NCBI RefSeq assembly: GCF_900215515.1
Contig: NZ_OBEI01000001.1
Location: 248,001 to 312,000 of the forward strand
DNA length: 64,000 bases
Direction of reading: 5' to 3'
DNA from: Persephonella hydrogeniphila
Lineage (GTDB): Bacteria; Aquificota; Aquificia; Aquificales; Hydrogenothermaceae
Of this stretch, positions 46,030 to 54,179 are shown one piece after another (within the stretch, counting starts at the first letter, position 1; the number at the start of each line of letters is the position of its first letter). Below the pieces are notes generated by a model, which saw only the letters and a list, made by a program, of their open reading frames with translations, did no database searches and was not told the DNA's origin. The position numbers and the translations under genes are program-made.

Positions 46030-47793
46030 TTGGTAAGAATAAAGGCTATCTTCAGTTACAGGTTTAATTACCTTAATTTGCTTATACCTATACTTATAGG
46101 AGTATGTGCCGGTCTGTTTGGAATAGCCTTTTTGAAAGCCATTCATTTCTTCACGGAACTTTTTCTTGTAGATTTTGCAGGTTATATACCTCCTTATCCT
46201 CTTGGAGAAGGGGGTAGCCTTTCTTATAAGTTTTTTATGGAACATCCCTATATGATACCTATTTCTACAGCTGTAGGAGGCTTGATAGTAGGCATCCTTG
46301 TCCAGTTATTTTCTCCTGAATCTGCAGGTGTAGGAACAGATGCTGCTATAAAAGCTTTTCACGAGAAAAAAGAGATAGGAATAAGAACATCTATCTGGAA
46401 ATTAATAACTTCTGCCGTAACAATTGGAAGTGGACAGGTTTCTGGAAAAGAAGGTCCTATTGCTCTGATTGGGGCTGGTATAGGGTCTTTTATCGGGAAA
46501 ATATTCCATTTACCAGAAAAAGAAAGGAAGATAGCTCTTGCTGTTGGGTTAGGAGCAGGAATTGGGGGAGTATTCAAAGCTCCATTTGCCGGAGCGATTA
46601 TCAGCTCTGAAGTTTTTTATAAAAAAGATTTTGAGATAGAAACTCTTGTACCTGCCTTCATAGCATCTTTTGTCTCTTTTATTATTGTTGCCTCTGTTTT
46701 TGGCTTTTCTCCTTTATTTTATGTAGAACTTCCCCAGTTTACAGGTTTTTCTTTTTACGATGCAGTAGGATACATAACACTCGGTATGACTACAGCTTTT
46801 ATAGCAAGGCTGATGATATACGCCCTTGATTCTATCAGGAGCTTATTTGAAAGACTTGAAGTGCCGTTTTTTGTCAAGCCTGCCATAGGAGGTTTTTTTG
46901 TAGGCATTATTGGGATGTCTGTTCCTGTAGCTATAGGAACAGGATATGGATGGCTACAGCTAATAATGTTAGGAAAATTAGAGTATTTCCCTGAATGGAA
47001 GATCATAATAAGCATATTTCTTGTTATACTTGCTTTTGCCTTCACACTTGGTTCAGGTGGTTCAGGGGGTGTTTTTGGTCCTTCCCTTGTAATAGGTGGT
47101 TTAACAGGGGCTTCTGTCTATTTTTTTCTTAAAAATTTTTTATTTTTTCCTGAAAGTTCAACCTTTAATCTGACGGCTTTCACTGTAGTCGGAATGGTCT
47201 CTACTTTTGCTGCAGCAGCAAAAGCCCCCTTATCTACTATTATTCTGGTTGCTGAAATAACAGGAGGATATCAACTTCTTATCCCTGCTACCATAGCTGT
47301 TGCTGTATCCCATTTCTTATCCGGAGAAAAAAGTATCTTTAAAAGTCAGGTCAACACAAAACTGGATTCACCTGTTCATTACGATGAGTTCAAATATATG
47401 CTTCTTCGTAAATATCTTGTTAAGGATGTTATGAAAAAGGAAGTATACACTACAACTCCAGACACAACTGTTTTATATGCAAGTAAATTTATGGAACAGT
47501 ATAGTATTTCTGCACTTCCGGTAATAGATGAAGAAAACAGAGTGATCGGCCTTGTTACAAGCACAGATATTATAAAAGCCTGTGGTATGAATCTGACAGA
47601 AACAAAAGTCAGAGATATAATGAAAGAAAATCCTTTATGTATTACTCAGGATTTAACGCTTTTTGATACTTTAAGTATATTTGTAGAAAACAATATCGGT
47701 GTTGCACCTGTTGTTAATAATCTTGAAGACAAAAAAATCATCGGTATTATATCAGATTATGATATAGGTAAAGTTCTTACAGGAAAAGTGTAA
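46030..47793 (+). CDS. ClC-family chloride channel/transporter with CBS pair
   Basis: The 587-residue membrane protein has the ClC filter motifs GSGQVSGKEGPIALIGAG (gating glutamate present) and GSGGSGGVFGPSLVIGG, and ISSEVFYKKDFE where the internal glutamate aligns with the proton glutamate of exchangers. Two CBS domains occupy about 458-585 (VKDVMKKEVYTTTPDTTVLY and VRDIMKENPLCITQDLTLF). Start is TTG at 46030; no ATG lies nearby in frame. A bidirectional terminator follows. H+/Cl- exchange is more likely than a channel, from the two glutamates. Confidence 0.9.
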   Translation: MVRIKAIFSYRFNYLNLLIPILIGVCAGLFGIAFLKAIHFFTELFLVDFAGYIPPYPLGEGGSLSYKFFMEHPYMIPISTAVGGLIVGILVQLFSPESAGVGTDAAIKAFHEKKEIGIRTSIWKLITSAVTIGSGQVSGKEGPIALIGAGIGSFIGKIFHLPEKERKIALAVGLGAGIGGVFKAPFAGAIISSEVFYKKDFEIETLVPAFIASFVSFIIVASVFGFSPLFYVELPQFTGFSFYDAVGYITLGMTTAFIARLMIYALDSIRSLFERLEVPFFVKPAIGGFFVGIIGMSVPVAIGTGYGWLQLIMLGKLEYFPEWKIIISIFLVILAFAFTLGSGGSGGVFGPSLVIGGLTGASVYFFLKNFLFFPESSTFNLTAFTVVGMVSTFAAAAKAPLSTIILVAEITGGYQLLIPATIAVAVSHFLSGEKSIFKSQVNTKLDSPVHYDEFKYMLLRKYLVKDVMKKEVYTTTPDTTVLYASKFMEQYSISALPVIDEENRVIGLVTSTDIIKACGMNLTETKVRDIMKENPLCITQDLTLFDTLSIFVENNIGVAPVVNNLEDKKIIGIISDYDIGKVLTGKV

Positions 47794-47815
47794 AAGCCCC
47801 TTATAAGGGGCTTTT
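47792..47815. terminator. Bidirectional intrinsic terminator
   Basis: AAAAGCCCC-TTATAA-GGGGCTTTT is a perfect 24-bp palindrome between the convergent ClC and IscS-like genes. Both strands have a GC stem followed by a T-run, so it can terminate both transcripts. It overlaps the ClC stop codon and ends 2 bases before the last base of the other gene. Confidence 0.9.
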
Positions 47816-47817
47816 AA

Positions 47818-49053
47818 TTATCTTACATTTTTAAACTTATCTGCTTTTTTGGTAAATTCTTCCCAGTTCTCAGGACCAAAAGGTGATATTTCTCTCAGTC
47901 TTTGTACTGCTGCAGGGTATTTTTCTAAGATGTAATCTATATCTTCCTCTGTATTTTCTCTACCAAGAGAAAATACTATAGAACCGTTAGAAGCCTCTTT
48001 ATCTACGCCTATAGCAGCAAGAACATGGGACTGTTTAAGAGCATAGGAAACACATGCTGAACCGGAAGCTGTGTATATTTTATGGTAGTCAAGCATAAGA
48101 AGCATAGCTTCCCCTTCGATATACATAACAATCAGCGAAAGGTGGTTCGGAAGTCTCTTTTCTGGATGTCCTGTAAATTGTATATAAGGAATCTTTTCTT
48201 CTATTCCCTTTTTCAGTTTGTCTCTTAACTTTTTCAGTCTGTTTACTCTGTCGTCCATCTCCTTTATAGCCAGTTCTGCAGCAGCACCCATACCTACTAT
48301 CAATGGTACAGGTTCTGTTCCTGCTCTTCTTCCACCTTCCTGAATACCACCTTCAATAAGGGGTTTCAACCTAACACCTTTTCTTACATATAAACCACCT
48401 ACTCCTTTAGGAGCGTAGAAGTAATGACCTGTGAATGAAGCCATATCAAGACCCCATTCTTCAACATTGACAGGTGTATGTCCAACAGCTGCAGCTATGT
48501 CTGAGTGGAAAACGACCCTCGGGTTTTTTTCCTTAGCTGCTGCAACGAGAGCTGGCATATCCTGAAGGGTTCCTATTTCTCTGTTTGCATAGCCAATAGA
48601 TACAAGGATTGTATCCTCCCTGACTGCTTCTGCTACCTGTTCTGGATGTATAATTCCGTAATTATCAGGTTGAAGATATGTAATTTCAAATCCTTCCTTT
48701 TCAAGAGTCTTACAGGAATGTAGAACAGAATGGTGTTCTATAGCTGATACGACAATATGTTTTCCTCTTCTTGTTATTCCGGGAGCTTTAGCAAACCCTT
48801 TTATTGCAAGGTTGTTAGCCTCAATTGCTCCTGATGTATATACTATATCTTCAGGTCTTCCTATATTAAGAAGTTCTGCTACCTGTTCTCTTGCTCTGTT
48901 AATCGCTTTCTTCGCTTCAACACCAAGTTTATGGAGAGATGTGGGATTTCCAAAGTGTTCGGTAAAATAAGGCTTCATAACCTCAACTATCTCTTCAGGC
49001 ACTGGTGTTGTAGCAAGATGATCTGCATATACGATTCCTCTTTTCTCTAACAT
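47818..49053 (-). CDS. IscS/NifS-like protein without the PLP lysine
   Basis: The 411-residue protein aligns along its length with cysteine desulfurases: ATTPVPEEIVEVMKPYF, FGNPTSLH, AIEHHSVLH, VVFHSD, GGRRAGTEPV and the nucleophilic-cysteine loop TASGSACVSYALKQSHV (Cys334). However the PLP-lysine motif SxxGHK reads SFTGHYFYAPKG, with Tyr211 in place of lysine. The glutamine after the cofactor aspartate is Ala188, and the ATE threonine is Ile77. It should not bind PLP normally. It lies 14 bases after mrp in one transcript. Confidence 0.85.
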   Translation of the reverse strand: MLEKRGIVYADHLATTPVPEEIVEVMKPYFTEHFGNPTSLHKLGVEAKKAINRAREQVAELLNIGRPEDIVYTSGAIEANNLAIKGFAKAPGITRRGKHIVVSAIEHHSVLHSCKTLEKEGFEITYLQPDNYGIIHPEQVAEAVREDTILVSIGYANREIGTLQDMPALVAAAKEKNPRVVFHSDIAAAVGHTPVNVEEWGLDMASFTGHYFYAPKGVGGLYVRKGVRLKPLIEGGIQEGGRRAGTEPVPLIVGMGAAAELAIKEMDDRVNRLKKLRDKLKKGIEEKIPYIQFTGHPEKRLPNHLSLIVMYIEGEAMLLMLDYHKIYTASGSACVSYALKQSHVLAAIGVDKEASNGSIVFSLGRENTEEDIDYILEKYPAAVQRLREISPFGPENWEEFTKKADKFKNVR

Positions 49054-49067
49054 ATTTTATCCTCCTC

Positions 49068-50138
49068 TTATTGCTTACTTAGTTTTTTAATTAATTCTTC
49101 TGCTACTTTCATAAAAGCCTTTGACGATTCTGAATCTTCTTTGGCAAGTACTACCGGTATTCCTAAATCGGCAAATTCTGCTACTTTAGGTTCTATAGGA
49201 ATTCTGCCTAAAAGTTCAGTATTGTATTGCTTTGCTACCTCTTCTGTTTTTGATTTTCCGAATATCTCATATTTTTTTCCTGAGTCTGGACATACAAAAT
49301 AACTCATATTCTCTACTATTCCCAGTACAGGTATCTGTACCTCATTGAACATCTGTATACCTTTTTTTACATCTATCAGGGCTACATCCTGAGGTGTTGT
49401 TACAATAACAGCTCCATCTATTTCTGCCGTCTGTCCCAATGTTATCTGAACATCTCCCGTTCCGGGAGGAAGATCTATAATAAGAAAATCCAATTCTTCT
49501 CCCCAGTTAATGTCAAAAAGAAACTGCGACAGTGCTTTAAAGAGAACAGGACCTCTCCATATCACAGGAGTATCTTCAGAAGGAAGCAGTAAGCCTATTG
49601 ACATAATTTTTATGCCGTGAACTTCAGGAGGGATAAGCTTGTTATCTGGAGTTGCTGTTACCTGTTTATCCTTTGCTCCAAGCATTGTGGGACCAGAAGG
49701 TCCGTACATATCTGCATCAAGGTATCCTACGTTGTATCCCATCTTTCTAAGAGCAGCTGACAGATTAACAGCTACTGTGGATTTTCCTACACCACCTTTA
49801 CCGGAAGCCACAGCAATAACTTTTTTGACTTTTGGAATTCTTCTTCTTGATTCAAAAGGGTTTTGCTGTGCAGTCGGAGGAGGTTGTGGAGGCTGTTGCT
49901 GTTTTGGAGGTTCTGATGTAAACTCTACCTGAACATTTTTCGCCCCTATAGATTTTAATACTGTCTCTGCCTTTTCCCTCAGATAGTCGTGGTATTTCTC
50001 ACTTGGAGAAAAAAGTTTTATATAAACATTATCATCTTCTATCTTTAAGTCTCTCATCAGGTCTGCAAGGGAAAAACTTACCCCTATTTCCTGAAGATTA
50101 GTATTCTTTAGAGTATCTATAACTCCCTGAAGTGCCAT
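49068..50138 (-). CDS. mrp: Mrp/ApbC-type Fe-S carrier P-loop ATPase
   Basis: The 356-residue protein has an N-terminal MIP18/DUF59-like domain (1-75), a Pro/Gln-rich linker (about 76-95) and the Mrp ATPase: deviant Walker A ASGKGGVGKSTVAVNLSAAL, DADMYGPSGP and IDLPPGTGD. The cluster-binding motif is normally C-x2-C after ENMSYF; here it is CPDSG, Cys283 with Ser286, so only one of the two bridging cysteines is present. Mrp proteins carry 4Fe-4S clusters between subunits. It is upstream of the IscS-like gene. Confidence 0.93.
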   Translation of the reverse strand: MALQGVIDTLKNTNLQEIGVSFSLADLMRDLKIEDDNVYIKLFSPSEKYHDYLREKAETVLKSIGAKNVQVEFTSEPPKQQQPPQPPPTAQQNPFESRRRIPKVKKVIAVASGKGGVGKSTVAVNLSAALRKMGYNVGYLDADMYGPSGPTMLGAKDKQVTATPDNKLIPPEVHGIKIMSIGLLLPSEDTPVIWRGPVLFKALSQFLFDINWGEELDFLIIDLPPGTGDVQITLGQTAEIDGAVIVTTPQDVALIDVKKGIQMFNEVQIPVLGIVENMSYFVCPDSGKKYEIFGKSKTEEVAKQYNTELLGRIPIEPKVAEFADLGIPVVLAKEDSESSKAFMKVAEELIKKLSKQ

Positions 50139-50264
50139 AAAAACCTCCTGAAATAATTGTTAGTAATAATAGAATAATTTTTTTATTAATTTAAGGTATG
50201 ACCGCTATCATACCTATTATATGCTTTAAATGATTTTTTCAATATGACTTTAGTCAAGAGACAT

Positions 50265-50966
50265 TTAGATGATAATTCTATTTTTTATAAGGGTTTTGAA
50301 AAACTTCTCCATATGATTGGATATAAGTTCAAGATTTACAGAGTATTTAACAGAAATCTCTGTAGAGATTTTATACAGATTTCCTGATTCTAAGCTGTTC
50401 AATATCTCATACAAAAAGTCTGTCAGCTGTATGTATTCTACTTCAAAGCTTTCAGGATTTTGATAAATAATCAGGTTATACCTGCCCTTTTTATGCTTAA
50501 AACTTGTTATTCCTATTTGAGATATATGGTGAACAGGATACTGAAAAACAACAGCTCTTGCAGAGTTTGATAATCTGTAGGTATTTTGCCAGCTGAACTC
50601 AGACTCTTTCAAGGGTACATCCTGATTAAAAATCTCTACCTCAAGCCATTCATACCGGAGCAGATCCTTCAAATATTCTTCATCTTTGAAAACGTCTTTC
50701 TTCTCAATATACTCAATAAAATGAAAAGGCAGATCCTGAAGATACGGGGATGTGAAGTTCTGGCTTGATACGAAGCTTTCTATTAGATCTTCCCATTTAT
50801 CTTCTGTTATTTTTTTCGTCAAAGGAAAAACTGAAGATAAAAATTCATATACTGTATGTCTGATAAGATTTCTGTAGATTTCCAGTCCTTCTTCCGGGAG
50901 ACTTAACGGATTTCCACCTTCTTTGACAGATTTATAAAACTCTTCAATAATCTTTTTATACTGCAT
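50265..50966 (-). CDS. DUF2063 partner protein of the MNIO cassette (HvfC/BufC-like)
   Basis: The 233-residue protein has the N-terminal DUF2063 helical pattern (EGLEIYRNLIRHTVYEFLSSVFPLTKKI, then DLPFHFIEYIE). In MNIO peptide systems this protein binds the precursor peptide and presents it to the DUF692 enzyme. Its start overlaps the MNIO gene stop by 11 bases. Gene order precursor-MNIO-partner matches the BufABC and HvfABC arrangement. Confidence 0.85.
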   Translation of the reverse strand: MQYKKIIEEFYKSVKEGGNPLSLPEEGLEIYRNLIRHTVYEFLSSVFPLTKKITEDKWEDLIESFVSSQNFTSPYLQDLPFHFIEYIEKKDVFKDEEYLKDLLRYEWLEVEIFNQDVPLKESEFSWQNTYRLSNSARAVVFQYPVHHISQIGITSFKHKKGRYNLIIYQNPESFEVEYIQLTDFLYEILNSLESGNLYKISTEISVKYSVNLELISNHMEKFFKTLIKNRIII

Positions 50967-51780
50967 TTTTTACTACTTCCCTTAGATAATCATACTCATT
51001 AAGAAGCTCTCTGTAAGGGGGTATATTGTTATCTCTTTCAAGAAGAACAGGTTTTTTCCCTATTTTTTTCAGTGTAAAAATCAGAAGCTGATAAACAGAC
51101 TGGGAAATTTCAGAACCATGAGTATCTAAAATTAAATCTTCCTTTATTTTTTTATGACCGGCTATATGTATATAAGACACCCACTCTGGTTTTATTTTCT
51201 CTATATACAGATAAGGATCAAACCGGTGATTACAAGAGTTCACATAAACGTTATTTACATCAAGTAGCAATTTACATCCTGTTTTTTCAATTATATATCC
51301 GATAAAGTCTGTTTCTTCCATATCTCCTGAAAGCTCTACATAACTTGATGCATTTTCTAGAGATATCTCTCTACCTAAAAAATCCTGAATAAAAGAAATT
51401 TTTTGAGACATATCTTCAGCAAGCTCCCTGGTAAAGGGGAGGGGAAAAAGATCATAAATATAACTGCCATAGAGAGAAGAAAAACTAAGATGTTCTGAGT
51501 ATATAGAAATCTCATAGTAATCTAAAAAGTCCTTTAACTCTTTTAAGAAATACTTATTAACAGGGTCAGGACTTCCTACAGATAGGGAAAGCCCGTGACA
51601 TACTACAGGAAAATCTTTTCTGATATCTTCAAAAAGTTTTCTAAGATATCCACCTTTTTTAATCCAGTTTTCAGGAGCAATCTCAAACCATTCAGGTTTA
51701 AGGTCATAATCGTGGATATCTTCAATAAAAGCTGTTCTTAATCCTAAGCCTGTACCTTTTATTTCCCCATCGAACCACAT
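50956..51780 (-). CDS. MNIO (DUF692) multinuclear iron oxygenase of a peptide-modification cassette
   Basis: The 274-residue enzyme has the metal-ligand motifs of the MbnB/BufB/HvfB family: WFEIAPENW, CHGLSLSVGSPD, SEHLSF, SLENASSY, LLDVNNVYVNSCNH, HIAGH, DTHGSE and LLERDNNIP. It binds two or three irons and oxidises cysteines of a precursor peptide. The start ATG lies inside the precursor gene, 22 bases before that gene's end, so translation is coupled. The C-terminal region overlaps DUF2063 by 11 bases. Confidence 0.93.
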   Translation of the reverse strand: MWFDGEIKGTGLGLRTAFIEDIHDYDLKPEWFEIAPENWIKKGGYLRKLFEDIRKDFPVVCHGLSLSVGSPDPVNKYFLKELKDFLDYYEISIYSEHLSFSSLYGSYIYDLFPLPFTRELAEDMSQKISFIQDFLGREISLENASSYVELSGDMEETDFIGYIIEKTGCKLLLDVNNVYVNSCNHRFDPYLYIEKIKPEWVSYIHIAGHKKIKEDLILDTHGSEISQSVYQLLIFTLKKIGKKPVLLERDNNIPPYRELLNEYDYLREVVKNAV

Positions 51781-52058
51781 TTTCCACAGGCCATCTCTTT
51801 TACTTTTTCTTTTGTTCCCATAATTTTTTTACACTCTTTCATCTGCTCCATCATTTCTTTTCCACATTTCATCTCTTCCATCATCTTCCTGCAACTTTCC
51901 ATTTTCTCTTTCATCTCTTTGCCACATTTCATCTCCCCAGATGCCAGTAGAACCCTGCTGTCTGATACCTTCCCCTGAGAATAATCTACTACAGATGCCT
52001 GTGAACCTATAAATGCAACTCCTATAGCTGTAGAAACAGCTGTTAATTTCTTTCTCAT
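51759..52058 (-). CDS. Met/Cys-rich precursor peptide of the MNIO cassette
   Basis: The 99-residue product has a signal-like N-terminus (MRKKLTAVSTAIGVAFIGSQ), a polar spacer, and a core from residue 42 with six cysteines (45, 56, 65, 76, 91, 94) and twelve methionines but no histidine. Residues 43-62 and 63-82 are two copies of a 20-residue unit with C-x10-C, each beginning MKCGKEM. Three K-C-G motifs occur, including GKCGSM near the end, echoing the EGKCG motif modified in HvfA-type peptides. Position before the DUF692 gene makes it the substrate. Copper binding is inferred from composition. Strong GGAGG site upstream. Confidence 0.8.
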   Translation of the reverse strand: MRKKLTAVSTAIGVAFIGSQASVVDYSQGKVSDSRVLLASGEMKCGKEMKEKMESCRKMMEEMKCGKEMMEQMKECKKIMGTKEKVKEMACGKCGSMGK

Positions 52059-52085
52059 AATCTTTTCCTCCTTTTACTACATTAG

Positions 52086-52100
52086 ATAGTAGCTAACTAT
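52086..52100. promoter_or_regulatory. Operator-like palindrome on the precursor promoter
   Basis: ATAGT-AGCTA-ACTAT has perfect 5-bp arms around a near-palindromic centre and overlaps the -10 element. A repressor here would block the MNIO cassette promoter. Which regulator binds is unknown; none is encoded next to the cassette. Confidence 0.5.
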
Positions 52101-52123
52101 ACAGTAAAAATATGTTTTGTCAA
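52096..52123 (-). promoter_or_regulatory. Promoter of the MNIO cassette
   Basis: On the minus strand TTGACA (52123-52118), a 16-base spacer and TATAGT (52101-52096) give a near-consensus promoter. The start is expected near 52089, about 30 bases upstream of the precursor ATG at 52058. Confidence 0.75.
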
Positions 52124-52134
52124 CCTTAATTTTT

Positions 52135-53769
52135 TTAAGTCTTGAATCTTTCTAACATCTCTACTAACTCTTCTGTTTCTCTTTCCAACTGAGAAATTGT
52201 ATCTGTTATTTCTCTAATATCCCGTGCAGAAGCTTTCACAATCTCAGAATAGCTATTTATCTCATTGTATATCTGACTCAATAGACTGTTCTCATTTTTA
52301 ACTTCCTGTCTTATACTGTTTCCTACATCAGTTACTATATTAATTTTGTCTACTATCTCATCAAAAACAATTTTCGTTTTTTGTGCTATTTCCACTCCTT
52401 CTTCTACACTTTCTTTCGCATTACTCATTTCTATCTTTGCATTTTTTGTTTCTATCTGTAATGTTTCAATTATATGATTTATCTCTTCTGTAGCTTTTCT
52501 TGTTCGTTCAGCAAGATTTCTCACCTCATCAGCAACAACAGCGAAACCTTTTCCAGCTTCCCCTGCCCTTGCTGCCTCTATTGCTGCATTCAATGCCAGA
52601 AGATTTGTTTGATTGGCAAGCTCATTTATGACCTTTGTTATTTTTCCTATCTCTTCTGAAGAAACAGAGAGATTATCTATTTTTTCTTCTAATAACTCAG
52701 CTTTTTCCCTGATTTTGTTTATCTTCTCTATAGTGTTCTCGATACTTTCCTTTCCATCGGAAGCTTTAATCAAAGTGTCTTCAGTTGCATCTTTTAAATT
52801 AGTGTTTACCATAGAATCTATCTTTTTTGCTGCTGTATTTAACTGAGATATCTTGTCAAATAGCAGGGTAAAGGATCTTTCTTGAGCATCAGTTCTTGAT
52901 AGAATCTCTTCTGCCTTTTCTTTTAGGGTTGTTGCCATTTTAAAGATAAAGGCTGTATTATTCTTTACTTTAACAAATATCTCATTTAATGCTTCCATCA
53001 AATTATTGAAATATCTTGATATCAGCGATATTTCATCTTTTCCATCTTCTTCCATTCTTATTGTCAGATCACCTTCAGCTGCTTTTACAAAGTTGGAGAC
53101 AAACTGTTCTATAGGTCTGGAAATAGTTGTTATTATCCCAAATACAATACCGAAAATCACAATCAGAGATACCGGAACTCCTATATATATCATCTCTTTT
53201 ATAGAAGATATATTTTCTTCTACTTTTTCAAATCCTTGATTGAAATATTTCAGTTTTAACTGTTCTAATTTGTTAAAGTATTTTCGTGCTTCTTCTGCGA
53301 GGGGTGTAGCCCTTTTATGATACTCAGGATAAGCCTTATATCTCTCTTCAGGAGGAAGGTTCTCTAAACCTTTCACAAGTTCATAACCATCTTTTACAAA
53401 TGCAAGCGTAGCTCTCTTGCTTTTAAGTATTAGCTGCTTTTCTTCTTCAGATTGGGCTGTATTTAATAAACGATCAAAGTTGTTCTCTATTCTACTAAGC
53501 CTTTGCTCAAATTTTTTAATATCTTTATTAAAATCTGCACCAAGCATAATATTCCTTGTAAGACGGCTTATATAATTAACATCTCTATTTATCTCCAGTA
53601 CAAGAACCTGACCCAGAACTGCTTTATTTTTCAGCTCTGTAAAACTGCTTTCGATCTTGTTCAGGTAGAGAAAAGTAAGTGAGGCCATAACAATATATGA
53701 AAGAACCACAATAATAAGCGTGAAAATTAATTTTGCTTTTATTGAAAACTTTCTGAGCAAACTCATCAT
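52135..53769 (-). CDS. Methyl-accepting chemotaxis protein
   Basis: The 544-residue receptor has membrane segments at about 13-33 and 193-213, enclosing a helical sensor (four-helix-bundle type) that probably faces the periplasm. A HAMP domain follows (to about 270) and then the signalling hairpin whose tip reads [38 protein letters not shown]. No CheR/CheB pentapeptide is seen at the C-terminus. A sigma-28-type promoter precedes it. CheB and CheR are encoded at 60008-62402. Confidence 0.95.
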   Translation of the reverse strand: MMSLLRKFSIKAKLIFTLIIVVLSYIVMASLTFLYLNKIESSFTELKNKAVLGQVLVLEINRDVNYISRLTRNIMLGADFNKDIKKFEQRLSRIENNFDRLLNTAQSEEEKQLILKSKRATLAFVKDGYELVKGLENLPPEERYKAYPEYHKRATPLAEEARKYFNKLEQLKLKYFNQGFEKVEENISSIKEMIYIGVPVSLIVIFGIVFGIITTISRPIEQFVSNFVKAAEGDLTIRMEEDGKDEISLISRYFNNLMEALNEIFVKVKNNTAFIFKMATTLKEKAEEILSRTDAQERSFTLLFDKISQLNTAAKKIDSMVNTNLKDATEDTLIKASDGKESIENTIEKINKIREKAELLEEKIDNLSVSSEEIGKITKVINELANQTNLLALNAAIEAARAGEAGKGFAVVADEVRNLAERTRKATEEINHIIETLQIETKNAKIEMSNAKESVEEGVEIAQKTKIVFDEIVDKINIVTDVGNSIRQEVKNENSLLSQIYNEINSYSEIVKASARDIREITDTISQLERETEELVEMLERFKT

Positions 53770-53798
53770 TAATACCTCAGCTATAAACTTAATAATAA

Positions 53799-53825
53799 AT
53801 ATCGGAATGTATTAAGAATAATTTA
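53799..53825 (-). promoter_or_regulatory. Flagellar sigma-28-type promoter of the chemoreceptor gene
   Basis: On the minus strand TAAA, 15 bases and TCCGATAT match the FliA consensus (TAAA-N15-GCCGATAA) at ten of twelve positions. The predicted start is near 53792, 23 bases before the ATG at 53769. Confidence 0.65.
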
Positions 53826-53865
53826 ATAATTTTCCAGACATGAGGCCACTCCCGTTTAAAAGTTG

Positions 53866-53893
53866 TTGACCTTTCTGTATAAAGATGTAGAAT
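53866..53893 (+). promoter_or_regulatory. Promoter of the 85-residue membrane protein gene
   Basis: TTGACC, 16 bases and TAGAAT resemble a sigma-70 promoter. Transcription would begin near 53900, about 22 bases before the ATG at 53922, with GGAG as ribosome site. Confidence 0.55.
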
Positions 53894-53921
53894 GTAAATA
53901 AATTACTCTACGGAGATTACC

Positions 53922-54179
53922 ATGGACAGTATAATTAGTATTTTATTGTCGATAGTAGAGATTTTTGATAACGGTATAAAAGCCTTTGAGCCTTATCAGG
54001 GAAGTGTTTCTATGGATGAAAAACAGTACACAGCCATGCAAGGTATTATACATTTTATAGGCTGGACTGTTGCGATAGGAATAATAATATGGGTCTTTAG
54101 ATATATGAAAAAACATTCACAGCAGGATGAAAGAATGAAAAAATACTACTCAGAAGAGGATAAAAAACAGTCAGAATAA
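53922..54179 (+). CDS. Small single-span membrane protein of unknown function
   Basis: The 85-residue protein has one clear membrane segment (about 43-62, FIGWTVAIGIIIWVFRYM) and possibly an N-terminal amphipathic helix, then a charged C-terminal tail. I do not recognise the family. It has its own promoter, is divergent from the chemoreceptor gene, and overlaps the convergent cytochrome gene by 9 bases. Confidence 0.65.
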   Translation: MDSIISILLSIVEIFDNGIKAFEPYQGSVSMDEKQYTAMQGIIHFIGWTVAIGIIIWVFRYMKKHSQQDERMKKYYSEEDKKQSE

